A DNA stretch of 64,000 nt. Origin: CALAMC01 sp964459465 (lineage in GTDB: Bacteria; Zixibacteria; MSB-5A5; GN15; PGXB01). Location of the stretch: NCBI GenBank assembly GCA_964459465.1, contig CAYWLR010000015.1:18137-82136 (forward strand), given 5' to 3'. The notes beneath the pieces are model-generated. The model was not told the origin of the DNA and made no database searches. It saw nothing but the letters and a program-made list of their open reading frames with translations. The translations under genes and the position numbers were made by a program. Positions 1 to 8,745 of this stretch are shown in pieces (positions within the stretch are counted from its first letter, which is position 1; each line of letters opens with the position of its first letter).

Positions 1-2
1 CC

Positions 3-806
3 CTGCCCTCAATGCTGTCCGGCGTCGATTATATCATTCACAACGCCGGGCTGGTCAAGGCGCGCGATCCGAAGGCGTTTTATACTGTCAATAAGCAGGG
101 GACGGCCAACGTTATGGCCGCCTGCGCCAATGCATCGGGGCTGAAAAAGCTAATCTATATCTCTTCGGGTGCGGCCGCGGGGCCGTCGCATCCGGGCCGG
201 GTACTGACCGAAGACGACCAGCCGCATCCGGTGACCGAGTATGGCCGTTCCAAACTGGCCGGGGAACAAGCCATCCGCGAAAACAGCGATAAAATCAACA
301 CCGTCATATTACGTCCCTCCGGCGTGTACGGTCCCGGCGATAAAGAGATGCTGGCCTTTTTTCAGATTGTCGATTGCCGCATCCGGCCGTACATCGGCAA
401 ATTGAACCGCCGTTTGAAACTCGTTCATGTCGATGACCTGGCCCGGGCGGCAGTGCGCGCGGTGCAATCAAACACGGCATCCGGGTCGATATATTTCATC
501 GCCGAAAACCGCAGTTATACTTTTAGCGAGATGATAAAAATCTTGGCCAGGGCATCGCGCCGGTACGGTCTGCCGATTTACATCCCCGGCTTTGCGGTAA
601 AACTGATAGCCCGCCTGTCGGAAACGTTTATGCGCGCCTTCGGCAAAACGCCGATATTCACGATGGAAAAGGCCGCGGAAATTCTGGCCGCCTGGGAAAT
701 CAGCACGGACCGGGCCGAGAAGGAACTGGGATTCACGGCGCAGATCAATTTCGCCGAGGGGGCGCTGGAAACACTGCGCTGGTATCGCATGGAGGCGTGG
801 TTATGA
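3..806 (+). CDS. NAD-dependent epimerase/dehydratase, 5' end cut off by the window
   Basis: This is the C-terminal part of an extended short-chain dehydrogenase that acts on a nucleotide sugar or similar substrate. The frame is open to the window edge. The first visible motif, DYIIHNAG, normally lies about 65 residues into such proteins, so the Rossmann glycine motif is missing only because of truncation. The catalytic YGRSK (Tyr-x-x-x-Lys) and the ILRPSGVYGPGD segment typical of the family are present. The stop overlaps the next gene by four bases (ATGA), so the two are probably cotranscribed. The substrate cannot be told from sequence. Confidence 0.88.
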   Translation: MPSMLSGVDYIIHNAGLVKARDPKAFYTVNKQGTANVMAACANASGLKKLIYISSGAAAGPSHPGRVLTEDDQPHPVTEYGRSKLAGEQAIRENSDKINTVILRPSGVYGPGDKEMLAFFQIVDCRIRPYIGKLNRRLKLVHVDDLARAAVRAVQSNTASGSIYFIAENRSYTFSEMIKILARASRRYGLPIYIPGFAVKLIARLSETFMRAFGKTPIFTMEKAAEILAAWEISTDRAEKELGFTAQINFAEGALETLRWYRMEAWL

Positions 807-1225
807 TGGTCAGTTTTTCGCTGTTGACGGCCTGTCTTCTGGCCGGGGCGGCCTGGTTGCTGCTCGTCGGATTCTTATGGTACAAACTGGAAAACGTCAT
901 CCCGGCCCTGCGGGGATTTCCGGATAACCTCGTCGAAAAACGCGGCGTTTCCTGGTTTATTTCATGCTTTGTCATCGAGTTTATTTTCTTCGCCTTCGTC
1001 CCGGCCGTGGTGTACAGCTGGTTCTATACGGTGATTCCGTTTTACGGCATCCGCGGCGGTATCGCGGTAGGATTGTATGTATATATCTTCGGCATGGTTC
1101 CGCTGGCCGTTCTGACCATGTTCCGGATAAAAATCCCCTCCCTGTATATAATGTATTTAATGCTCGGCCTGCTGATAAAACTCATCGGTTGCATGGCCAT
1201 CATCGGGTATTTATACATAATGTAA
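803..1225 (+). CDS. small integral membrane protein, unknown function
   Basis: The protein is about 140 residues and almost wholly hydrophobic, with roughly four predicted membrane helices: residues 3-25, about 55-75, 80-105 and 110-138. I chose the ATG at 803 because it overlaps the upstream stop as ATGA and has GGAGG at 791-795 just before it; a GTG at 797 is also possible. I do not recognise a family. The coupling to an epimerase and the following aminotransferase suggests a small envelope- or lipid-related operon, but that is inference only. Confidence 0.7.
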   Translation: MMVSFSLLTACLLAGAAWLLLVGFLWYKLENVIPALRGFPDNLVEKRGVSWFISCFVIEFIFFAFVPAVVYSWFYTVIPFYGIRGGIAVGLYVYIFGMVPLAVLTMFRIKIPSLYIMYLMLGLLIKLIGCMAIIGYLYIM

Positions 1226-1245
1226 AAACAACGTAAGGACCCGCC

Positions 1246-2439
1246 ATGACCAAAAACATGCCATCGGTTTTTGACGACATCCGCCAACAATTCCCGCTGG
1301 CCGACCCCGAACGCGGGATCACTTATTTCAACAGCGCTTCGACCGGGCCGCTGTGCCGCCCCGTAAAAAAGGCCCTGGATGAATATTACGAGATGTCACA
1401 GTACAGTGACGGTTCTACCGGCCGCCCGGACATCGACCGCATCGCCTTCGGGCATCTCGATAATATTCGCAGGCTCGGAGCAAAAATCCTCCGGGCCCGT
1501 CAGGATGAAGTCGGCTTCGGATTCAATACCGGTTACGGCCTGAATATCGCCGCCCAGGGATTGCCGCTCGAAAAGGGCGATGAAGTTTTATTATCCGAGG
1601 TGGAGTTTCCGGCCAACGTCTACCCCTGGCTGGCACTTCGCGACAGAGGCGTGAAAGTTAAATTTATCGAGGCGACCGACATGTGCTTCGACCTCGATAA
1701 ATTCGCCAAAACCATAACACCGAAAACCAAAGTCCTGTCGTTATCATTCGTGCAGTTTTTCAACGGTTTTAAAAATGACCTGAAAACGATCGGTGAAATC
1801 TGTAAAGACCGCGGCGTATTTTTCGTGGTGGATGGTATTCAGGGTTGCGGAGTGGAACCGATCGATGTCGAAAAATGCCATATCGACATTTTATCATCGG
1901 GAGCACAGAAATGGATGCTTTCGCCGCTGGGTACTGCCCTGTTCTATGTACGGAAAAACCTTCAACCGCAATTGCGGCAGCCCCTCGGAAGCTGGCTGTC
2001 GGTGGACTGGAAACTTAATTTCACCAATTTGTTTCATTTTGACCTGCCTTTCTTCGATAACATCCGGCGTTTCGAACTGGGGACATATCCCTACGCCCAC
2101 GTTTTTGCCATGTCGAGGGCGCTGGAGATACTGACCGGTATCGGTATCGGTAATATTCAAAAACACAATCATGCCCTGCTGGATAAACTGATATCATACC
2201 TTAATGGTAGTGATAAATTCCGGATTACATCAAACCTGCAGAAGCATCACCGCTCATCGATACTGGCCTTCACCTGCCGGGACGCACATGAATTGTATGT
2301 CGCTCTGACGCGCGCCCGGATATTCACGTCGTTTCGTGAGGGGGCGATACGGATTGCGGTGCACTTGTTCAACAACGAGGCCGACATCGACCGGCTAATC
2401 GAAATTCTCTCCGGATTTCAATTGCCCGTCATCATTTAA
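1246..2439 (+). CDS. class V aminotransferase (cysteine desulfurase-like fold)
   Basis: This 397-residue PLP enzyme belongs to the class V aminotransferase / cysteine desulfurase fold. The cofactor-binding Asp lies in VVDGIQG (about 196), and the Schiff-base lysine lies in SSGAQKW (K222). The N-terminal YFNSASTGPL segment matches the family pattern near the substrate site. The start has AAGGA at 1232-1236, a good distance upstream. There is no obvious active-site Cys loop like that of IscS or SufS, so it may be an aminotransferase or lyase rather than a desulfurase. It follows the membrane protein gene by 20 bases and is probably the last gene of that operon. Confidence 0.85.
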   Translation: MTKNMPSVFDDIRQQFPLADPERGITYFNSASTGPLCRPVKKALDEYYEMSQYSDGSTGRPDIDRIAFGHLDNIRRLGAKILRARQDEVGFGFNTGYGLNIAAQGLPLEKGDEVLLSEVEFPANVYPWLALRDRGVKVKFIEATDMCFDLDKFAKTITPKTKVLSLSFVQFFNGFKNDLKTIGEICKDRGVFFVVDGIQGCGVEPIDVEKCHIDILSSGAQKWMLSPLGTALFYVRKNLQPQLRQPLGSWLSVDWKLNFTNLFHFDLPFFDNIRRFELGTYPYAHVFAMSRALEILTGIGIGNIQKHNHALLDKLISYLNGSDKFRITSNLQKHHRSSILAFTCRDAHELYVALTRARIFTSFREGAIRIAVHLFNNEADIDRLIEILSGFQLPVII

Positions 2440-2577
2440 GGCCGCATAATTTTTAAAACGGCTCGCCCGTTTTACCATGGACATTAAGAAAAGGGGGATT
2501 AACCGTGAAAGGCTTCTTTATCCGTCTCCGGCCGTGCCGTTGGCCGCCTCGCAAACGGCACCGGAAACGCCGTCCGA

Positions 2578-3729
2578 TCAATAAAACTTGTACTTCTGGC
2601 GGTTCCTCGCATCCCAGGGCGCCTGAAACGGTACCGTCGGCTCCGGGGGAACCAGGTATTGTGGATTTTCTTTAAAGTAGTTATAAATGATTTCGGCGAT
2701 CGCCCGATGGCCGCGCTCATTGAAATGAATCGGGTCGCGAGGGGCGTCATCATACAGGCTGTCACGCGATAAGAAGGCCACATCCACGTCGATCAGAGCC
2801 GAGCCGGTGTTACGGGCCGCCTGCCGGGCCATCATGTTATAATATTCATGGTACCGGTGCATCATAGATTGGCTCCCCGGCGGATAGTACTGCGCAAGCG
2901 ACGGAATCGGCGAGGTCAATATGACCGAACCGGTGCCATGCCGCCGCGCGAATTGGGCCATCGTTTTCAGATTGGCCAGGAAATCATCGAAGGATACCCT
3001 GTACTGCGGCTGCTCTCCCGGCGAGAGCTTGTTTTCGAGAGGCTCCTCGGTCCCTCCCAGAATCAGCCGGCGCAACAGTGAATACAATTTCAATCGTGCA
3101 AACGTATCCTGCACGACCAGAATCCAGTCCGGAGGGAATTTTATGTCTTTGTCCTGAATATTGTCGGCCGCCGCCCACTGATCGTTCCAGCCGAACATGA
3201 TCATGATAATATCGGGTTCCAGTCTATACAACTCCTCGGTATAAAATCTCCGACCCTGAAAGGAACTGTATCCCGGCACACCGCCATTGATAACCTCAAC
3301 CGGCGGCATAGTCGAATCGGCGTTAATCATTCGCTCCAGATGATAGGCATAGGTATTGTTGTCGCTCATACCCCACCCGAACGTACAGGAATTGCCCAGA
3401 AGCAGGATGCGGAGCCGGTCGCTTTTGGGACCGATTTCATCCCCGCGTAAACCGTGGGAATTGATGCGATAAGTTTTCCCTTCGAAAAACCGCGAAGTTA
3501 TTTCCTGCGAGGGGCGCAACCGCCACAGCAAACGCCGATCTTTTTTGAAAACGTCGGGGTAGTCCAGCGACCGATTGACCAGAAAAAAGCGGTTCTCAAA
3601 ATAAGTATTTATCGGAATCACTGTCAGAATCAGTTCGCTGACTATCAAAAAAACCGGCACCGCCAGGATCAGTAAGGCGATCTTATGCCCGACTTTAAGG
3701 AATCCCGTTTGTTCGTGCTTCTGTTTCAT
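2578..3729 (-). CDS. membrane-anchored SGNH/GDSL hydrolase
   Basis: The protein has 383 residues, with one N-terminal membrane helix at about 17-38 followed by an extracytoplasmic SGNH hydrolase domain. Block I is LLLGNSCTFGWG with the nucleophile S114 (GNS instead of GDS). Block II has Gly in INGGVPGYSS, block III is FGWND, and block V is DPIHFNERGH with the catalytic Asp and His. Such enzymes add or remove ester groups on glycans or lipids. The gene starts four bases after the DUF5989-like gene and closes the carbamoyltransferase cassette, so it may act on the same product. The substrate is unknown. Confidence 0.85.
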   Translation of the reverse strand: MKQKHEQTGFLKVGHKIALLILAVPVFLIVSELILTVIPINTYFENRFFLVNRSLDYPDVFKKDRRLLWRLRPSQEITSRFFEGKTYRINSHGLRGDEIGPKSDRLRILLLGNSCTFGWGMSDNNTYAYHLERMINADSTMPPVEVINGGVPGYSSFQGRRFYTEELYRLEPDIIMIMFGWNDQWAAADNIQDKDIKFPPDWILVVQDTFARLKLYSLLRRLILGGTEEPLENKLSPGEQPQYRVSFDDFLANLKTMAQFARRHGTGSVILTSPIPSLAQYYPPGSQSMMHRYHEYYNMMARQAARNTGSALIDVDVAFLSRDSLYDDAPRDPIHFNERGHRAIAEIIYNYFKENPQYLVPPEPTVPFQAPWDARNRQKYKFY

Positions 3730-3733
3730 CCAA

Positions 3734-3913
3734 TCAGAACAACGAATAAATAAACGGCGCCAGCGCGCTGGACTCCGTCAGTACCACCAGCAACGACAAA
3801 AATAACAAAAACAGTATTATCGGGCTCAACCACCACCGTTTGGAGGTTTTTAAAAAATACCAGAACTCGCCGATTATCCGCAACCGGTCTTTTATGGCCT
3901 GCCAGTTACTCAT
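3734..3913 (-). CDS. DUF5989 / SxtK-like small membrane protein
   Basis: This 59-residue protein has a basic, aromatic N-terminus, one membrane helix at about 30-47 and the ending ESSALAPFIYSLF. That ending is the hallmark I associate with DUF5989, the family that includes SxtK of cyanobacterial saxitoxin clusters. It lies 48 bases after the carbamoyltransferase stop and four bases before the SGNH hydrolase, all on the minus strand. Its role is not known; because it is always small and follows carbamoyltransferases, a membrane-anchoring or assembly role is plausible. Confidence 0.85.
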   Translation of the reverse strand: MSNWQAIKDRLRIIGEFWYFLKTSKRWWLSPIILFLLFLSLLVVLTESSALAPFIYSLF

Positions 3914-3961
3914 AATAGTTAATCAAATATAGCGAGAAATAATTCAATAACAACTGCTTTA

Positions 3962-5701
3962 TTAGTCCGTCCGGCTCATGATTTTATACGACGGAAAATC
4001 GGCCGGGATTATGACAGATTTGTCCAGTAGGCAGTCTTCCATGATCAGAATATCCAGTCCCGATGAAATAAACGTGGCAAAGGCCGCCCGCGGCGTGCGC
4101 ACAATCGGCCAGCCGCGAAGATTTAAGGACGTGTTTAACAACACCGGCACACCCGTCAGCCGGTCGAATTCGTTCAGAATATCATACAAAAAGGGATTTT
4201 CGCGCTCGTTGACCGTTTGAATCCGGGCAGTGCCATCGATATGCGTCACGGCCGGAATTCGCGACCGTTTGTCTTCCCGGACAATAAAATTGAAAAGCAT
4301 GTACGGTGATGGCCCGTCGCAATCGAAATATTCCCCGGCACGATCCTGGGTAACGACTGGCGCAAAAGGTCGGAACGGTTCGCGGAATTTTACCGCTTCA
4401 TTGAGACGGGCTTTCATGTCGGAATCGCGCGGGTCGGCCAGAATCGACCGAAAACCCAGCGCCCGCGGCCCGAATTCCATCGGCCCCTGAAATAAACCGA
4501 CAATTTTCCCCTCGGCCAGTCTTTGGGCGACCAACCCGGCTAATTCCGGGAGAGGATGTTTTGTATGGGGGATTTTATTCTCACCCAGAAAATTGGAAAT
4601 ATCAGCCGATTTATACAGCGGCCCCGGCGGCGAGGCGGGTATCTTTATTTTTTTATTTTGCCCCGTGAGGGCATAATGACCATACAGCGCCGCCCCGACC
4701 GCTCCGCCGCTGTCCGATGATGCCGGTTGAACGTGGATTTGCTCGAAAAGACCGCTTTTCAAAAGCTTTCCGGTTGCGGCGCAATTCAGCGCCACGCCGC
4801 CCGCCATGCATAAATTATTTTCGCCGGTGATTTCTCTCGTATGGCAGGCCATGGAGAATATGATTTTCTCCGTGACGGCCTGAATCGAGGCGGCGATATC
4901 TTTATCCGACTGCGTGAGTTCCTGCCCCGATTCGCGCCGGGGACGGCCCAAAAGCCTTTCCAATCGTTTCGAGGTCATGGTCAGCCCATGGTGGAACTTG
5001 AGATATTTGAGGTCTAAATGAATGGAACCGTCCGCGAAAACCTTCACGATTTCCCTTTCGATTAAATCGGCGTACAACGGCTGTCCGTACGGTGACAATC
5101 CCATCACTTTATACTCCGATGAATTAACCGTGAAGCCCAGAAAGTACGTGAACGCCGAATAAAGCAGGCCGACCGAGTGCGGATAATTCATTGTCTTGAT
5201 TATTTTTATATCGGTGCCGGAGGCTTTGCCGATCGAGGCCGTCGCCCATTCCCCGACTCCGTCGACAGTCAGTATGGCGGCCCGGTCGAACGGCGAAGTA
5301 TAATACGACCCGGCGGCGTGCGACAGGTGATGCTCGATAAAATATATATCGCCGTGATAGTGCAATTTCGATTTGATTACATGCGGCGTCCAGAGTTTTT
5401 CACGAAGCCAGACCGGGATGGCCAGGCGAAAGGCGGGATACGAAAGCGGCACGGTCTGCAAATAGCCGTTTAAAATCCGGTCGAATTTCAGAAACGGTTT
5501 ATCATAGAAAAAGACGGCATCGATATCCTCGATTTTAAGCCCGCCCTTTTCCAGACAGAAATTAATGGCATGGATCGGGAAATCGGCGTCGTGCTTGCAC
5601 CCGGTGAATCGCTCCTCCTGCGCCCCGGCCACCGGGACTCCGTCAATTGCCAGCGCCGCGGCGGCGTCATGATAGAAACAGGATATGCCGAGTATATTCA
5701 T
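3962..5701 (-). CDS. carbamoyltransferase, NodU/CmcH/SxtI family
   Basis: This 579-residue enzyme transfers a carbamoyl group from carbamoyl phosphate, through carbamoyl-AMP, to a hydroxyl group on a small molecule or sugar. The N-terminal Kae1-like domain begins ILGISCFYHDAAAAL. The metal-site histidines lie in EHHLSHAAGSYY, and the C-terminal domain has EFGPRALGFRSILADPR. I placed the start at the internal ATG at 5701: the longer reading to 5755 would overlap the upstream gene and adds 18 unconserved residues, whereas 5701 lies four bases after the upstream stop. The neighbours give the order SxtJ-like, carbamoyltransferase, SxtK-like, SGNH hydrolase. No saxitoxin genes are present. Confidence 0.93.
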   Translation of the reverse strand: MNILGISCFYHDAAAALAIDGVPVAGAQEERFTGCKHDADFPIHAINFCLEKGGLKIEDIDAVFFYDKPFLKFDRILNGYLQTVPLSYPAFRLAIPVWLREKLWTPHVIKSKLHYHGDIYFIEHHLSHAAGSYYTSPFDRAAILTVDGVGEWATASIGKASGTDIKIIKTMNYPHSVGLLYSAFTYFLGFTVNSSEYKVMGLSPYGQPLYADLIEREIVKVFADGSIHLDLKYLKFHHGLTMTSKRLERLLGRPRRESGQELTQSDKDIAASIQAVTEKIIFSMACHTREITGENNLCMAGGVALNCAATGKLLKSGLFEQIHVQPASSDSGGAVGAALYGHYALTGQNKKIKIPASPPGPLYKSADISNFLGENKIPHTKHPLPELAGLVAQRLAEGKIVGLFQGPMEFGPRALGFRSILADPRDSDMKARLNEAVKFREPFRPFAPVVTQDRAGEYFDCDGPSPYMLFNFIVREDKRSRIPAVTHIDGTARIQTVNERENPFLYDILNEFDRLTGVPVLLNTSLNLRGWPIVRTPRAAFATFISSGLDILIMEDCLLDKSVIIPADFPSYKIMSRTD

Positions 5702-5705
5702 CGCA

Positions 5706-5942
5706 TTAACTCTGATGTTTCGCACGTTCGCGGTCAAAGGCCCCGATTTCGGCATCCTGCCAGTTGGTGTCGGCTTCCAATCTTTTGCGCAGGGGATCGA
5801 ATCCGAACAACTCCATAACGATGCCGAACGGTGTGAAAATCAGAAAATAAAAAACAAACAGAATGATTTCCAATTGCACTCGCGCGAAAGCCCGGGCGAA
5901 TTTTTTCCAGGCCGACCAGATTTTATTTATAAAAGATTTCAT
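5706..5942 (-). CDS. SxtJ-like small membrane protein
   Basis: The protein has 78 residues: a basic N-terminus, a hydrophobic segment at about 24-45 containing FLIFTPFGIVMELFG, then a soluble tail with DPLRKR. This resembles the C-terminal half of SxtJ-family proteins (FTP-x-G followed by a G-x-DPLRR turn), which accompany NodU/SxtI carbamoyltransferases. It is first in the cassette. There is no Shine-Dalgarno sequence; instead a -10-like box ends seven bases before the ATG, so the message may be leaderless. Function is unknown. Confidence 0.72.
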   Translation of the reverse strand: MKSFINKIWSAWKKFARAFARVQLEIILFVFYFLIFTPFGIVMELFGFDPLRKRLEADTNWQDAEIGAFDRERAKHQS

Positions 5943-5949
5943 TTGTCAT

Positions 5950-5978
5950 AATTTACGGCGCAAAATAGATTCTATCAA
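5950..5978 (-). promoter_or_regulatory. sigma-70-like promoter for the carbamoyltransferase cassette
   Basis: On the minus strand TTGATA (5978-5973), a 17-base spacer and TAAATT (5955-5950) lie directly before the ATG at 5942. Only seven bases separate the -10 box from the start codon, which predicts a transcript beginning at or next to the A of ATG. Confidence 0.55.
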
Positions 5979-6033
5979 GTGTCCAGTGAAAACGAAAGCC
6001 CGCCGGTCGGGCATTAAACAGGAAGGAATCGCC

Positions 6034-6429
6034 ATGAGAACATTCAGAAAAGTGTCATTATTGGCCGTTACCGCCGTTTTAATAACAACCGTCGCCGCGT
6101 CGGCCTTGCCACCGGTCGAGGGCCGCGTCTTCAGCATTTACCCGGCGGTCAACGAGGTGTCATTTTATAAAAACGCCGAGGATGATTTCGATACGCGCGG
6201 CTGGACTTTGCAGGTGATTTCGATTAACGGCTTTAAACTACTGACCAATTTCACGATCGAATTCACCGGCGATTTCAACTGGGAGATGTCGTATCTGGAC
6301 CGGGATTATTATATCGAATTGTCATTTGTCAAACCGTTGGCCGGCAAGTTATCATTTAATTACCAAAGAATTTTTTCCTCGTTCGAAGCCAGCGACATAA
6401 ACCAGGTGGGGTTGCGGCTGTCGTTGTAG
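6034..6429 (+). CDS. secreted protein of unknown function
   Basis: The 131-residue product has a clear signal peptide (MRTFRKVSLLAVTAVLITT...ASA, cleavage near residue 23). The mature part, about 108 residues, is rich in alternating hydrophobic and aromatic residues suggestive of beta strands. The ATG at 6034 is preferred over upstream in-frame starts because GGAAGGA lies at 6021-6027 and the signal peptide starts there. No family was recognised. It diverges from the carbamoyltransferase cassette. Confidence 0.7.
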   Translation: MRTFRKVSLLAVTAVLITTVAASALPPVEGRVFSIYPAVNEVSFYKNAEDDFDTRGWTLQVISINGFKLLTNFTIEFTGDFNWEMSYLDRDYYIELSFVKPLAGKLSFNYQRIFSSFEASDINQVGLRLSL

Positions 6430-6457
6430 AGGGAAATTCTTGAAGGTTCTTTTGTAG

Positions 6458-6481
6458 GTCGAATCTCCTTAGAGATTCGAC
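6458..6481. repeat. perfect 10-bp inverted repeat, possible terminator
   Basis: GTCGAATCTC and GAGATTCGAC pair perfectly around the 4-base loop CTTA, 29 bases after the stop of the secreted-protein gene. The downstream tract ATCTTTAAA is only weakly U-rich, so it may be either a terminator or part of a dispersed repeat. Confidence 0.5.
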
Positions 6482-6560
6482 ATCTTTAAAAGAAACCGTC
6501 AAGCTGTCGTTGTGATGGAATAATCGGGGCACAACACTTCACCTTTGATGATTGATTGTG

Positions 6561-6586
6561 GGCGACAGACGCCCCCGTCTGTCGCC
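6561..6586. repeat. perfect 11-bp inverted repeat (REP-like)
   Basis: GGCGACAGACG and CGTCTGTCGCC pair perfectly around the loop CCCC. No T-tract follows on either side, so a terminator is unlikely. The form resembles a dispersed palindromic intergenic element, but no second copy is present in the window. Confidence 0.45.
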
Positions 6587-6756
6587 TGCCATTATCGGTC
6601 CAAGGTTCCGTTGGGTGATGACATCTCAGGTGGAAATCCGGTCGGAAATAGTCTTGAACAATTATGAGAGACAATTCTGCCCCCAATTACATTTGCCTTT
6701 CAACCGACATAAATATATTATTATCATTATATATAGACGAGCTTTCGGAGAAAAGA

Positions 6757-7248
6757 ATGTCATACACTTTCAAACCGATTACGCCCGATGACCGTGTGGC
6801 CGTCATCGATATATTCAACTATTTCATCGAAAACAGCTTCGCCGCGTACTTTGAAAAGAAAATCCCCTATGAATATTTCAACCGTTTCCTGATGGTTATC
6901 GGCGACTATCCGGCCGTCACTATTCGCGATGACAACGACAGCACCGTCGGCTTCGCTTTCATGCACGCCTATCACCCCGCCGACAGCATGCGCCACACCG
7001 CCGAACTGACCTATTTCATCCTGCCCGAACACACCGGCCGCGGCCTGGGCAAACTCATGCTGGACTATCTCACCGAACAGGCCCGCGAACGCGGCATAAA
7101 AATATTCCTCGGCCAGATTTCCTCGCTCAACGAACAAAGCCTCAATTTCCATAAAAAACATGGCTTTCGCGAAGTCGGCCGTTTCCCTAAAGTGGGCTGC
7201 AAAAACAGCCGCGATTTCGACGTCGTCTGGGTTCAAAAGGAGATTTGA
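6757..7248 (+). CDS. GNAT family N-acetyltransferase (phosphinothricin acetyltransferase-like)
   Basis: The protein has 163 residues. The N-terminus YTFKPITPDDRVAVIDIFNYF and the acetyl-CoA pyrophosphate loop HTGRGLGKLMLDYL (about 112-125) are typical of the phosphinothricin/Pat-like branch of GNATs. The late segment LNFHKKHGFREVGRFP also fits. The ATG at 6757 has GGAG at 6747-6750; the longer reading from 6664 adds an unconserved N-terminus. The next gene starts three bases downstream with TTG. The acetyl acceptor is not predictable. Confidence 0.85.
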   Translation: MSYTFKPITPDDRVAVIDIFNYFIENSFAAYFEKKIPYEYFNRFLMVIGDYPAVTIRDDNDSTVGFAFMHAYHPADSMRHTAELTYFILPEHTGRGLGKLMLDYLTEQARERGIKIFLGQISSLNEQSLNFHKKHGFREVGRFPKVGCKNSRDFDVVWVQKEI

Positions 7249-7251
7249 TAA

Positions 7252-8745
7252 TTGGCGAGCAAGAACCGTAACACCCGCATAATCTGGATAACCCTTGCCG
7301 TCCTTTGCGCTTTCTATCTGGTACTTCTTATTCCCGACTCCGAACCGGTTATTCCCGCCGACGACGGAGCCAAACAACCCTTTGCCTGGAATCAGGACCA
7401 GTACTGGTCGTTTCTCCAAACCCGCTTTAATGAAGCTCGTCGGCTTGGCTGTGACTCATTAAAAGACCAAATCCCCAGGGGGCTTGATTCCACCGGCGTG
7501 CCGATATCAAAACTGGCCGGCGATACTCTTCAGCCTGATGACAGCCTCTTTACCTTGATCGAAACGCATCTGTTTGACCTAACCTGTATTCTGGCCGCCT
7601 GCCCGGACAGCCTGTCGAGGTTTATCAATCTTTACACCGATATGAGATATCTTTTGATGAATCAGGCCCGGCGCTGGGATATGAATACCCCTGCCGCCCG
7701 CGATCGGGTGTATCGCCTCATATATGGCGGACGAACCGCCCTCGAAGAAATCATGCTTCAGGCCGGGCCGGACAAAAGCCCGGAACTGACATTCGGAACC
7801 GATGAACCATCGGCCACATCCTCGGCGCAGTTCTTGGGCATCAACATCCACAGTGGCGATATTCTTATCTCCCGCGGCGGTGCACCCACTTCGGCTCTCA
7901 TTGCCCGCGGCAATAACTACCCCGGCAATTTTTCCCATGCGGCCCTTGTTCATGTCGATGACAATACCGGCGTTATATCCATTATCGAGTCGCATATTGA
8001 AATCGGAGTCGCCGTTGCCGATGTGGAACAATATTTGAAAGACACCAAGCTTCGCATTATGGTTCTTCGCCTGCGAGCCGATCATCCATCGCTTGAAACC
8101 GACCCGGAACTGCCGCATAAGGCCGCCGAATATGCTTTGGCGCGAGCCAAAACCGGGCATATCCCCTATGATTTCGCGATGGACATATCCGAACCCTCAA
8201 AGCTGTTTTGCTCCGAAGTTGTCTCCGACGCCTATGGCGCCCAAAGCGTGAACCTCTGGGCGGGGCTGTCGCATATTTCCAGCCCCGGTGTGAGAAACTG
8301 GCTGGCTGCTTTCGGGGTGAGAAATTTCACGACGCAGGAACCCTCGGATTTGGAATATGACCCGCAACTGCAGGTTGTGGCCGAATGGCGTGATTTCGAA
8401 ACCCTCTGGCAGGATCGAATGGACAACGCCGTGGTCGATGTCATGCTCGAGGATGCCGAGCGCGGGATGGGATTAAAATATAATCGTCTGATGCTCCCGC
8501 TCGCCCGCGTCTTGAAACTATACAGCTCGATTTTGAACCGATTCGGTCAGGCCGGGCCCCTTCCGGAAAGCATGAACGCCACCGCCGCCCTTAAAAATGA
8601 GTGGTTTTCCGCCCGCCACCGGCAAATCAAAGAAAGGCTGGAGGTTCTGGCCGGCCAATTTAGGGAAAAAAATGCCTGCCTGCCCCCCTATTGGGAGCTG
8701 GTTAAACTCGCCCGTCAGGCGAAAGATTCTATATATTCCTCTTGA
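7252..8745 (+). CDS. YiiX/YebB-like NlpC/P60 superfamily cysteine hydrolase, membrane anchored
   Basis: This 497-residue protein has an N-terminal membrane anchor (about 9-27). A circularly permuted papain-like domain at about 195-335 has SGDILISRG, the histidine in FSHAALV (H229), an acidic residue in SIIESH, and the nucleophile in LFCSEVVSDAYG (C320). Members act as amidases or peptidases on cell-wall or lipid substrates. Helical segments flank the domain on both sides. The start codon is TTG at 7252, supported by AAAAGGAG at 7235-7242 and tight coupling to the GNAT gene. Confidence 0.8.
   Translation: MASKNRNTRIIWITLAVLCAFYLVLLIPDSEPVIPADDGAKQPFAWNQDQYWSFLQTRFNEARRLGCDSLKDQIPRGLDSTGVPISKLAGDTLQPDDSLFTLIETHLFDLTCILAACPDSLSRFINLYTDMRYLLMNQARRWDMNTPAARDRVYRLIYGGRTALEEIMLQAGPDKSPELTFGTDEPSATSSAQFLGINIHSGDILISRGGAPTSALIARGNNYPGNFSHAALVHVDDNTGVISIIESHIEIGVAVADVEQYLKDTKLRIMVLRLRADHPSLETDPELPHKAAEYALARAKTGHIPYDFAMDISEPSKLFCSEVVSDAYGAQSVNLWAGLSHISSPGVRNWLAAFGVRNFTTQEPSDLEYDPQLQVVAEWRDFETLWQDRMDNAVVDVMLEDAERGMGLKYNRLMLPLARVLKLYSSILNRFGQAGPLPESMNATAALKNEWFSARHRQIKERLEVLAGQFREKNACLPPYWELVKLARQAKDSIYSS

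Larger units (their letters stand above)
6430..6756. other. intergenic region with two strong inverted repeats
   Basis: No convincing gene lies here. Two perfect hairpins stand out, at 6458-6481 and 6561-6586, each listed separately. The rest resembles decayed or repeat-derived sequence. A ribosome binding site (GGAG, 6747-6750) for the next gene lies at its right end. Confidence 0.6.

Noticed and set aside
2578..5942. Saxitoxin biosynthesis
   Set aside because: Only the accessory carbamoyltransferase cassette is present; the polyketide-like SxtA and tailoring genes are absent.
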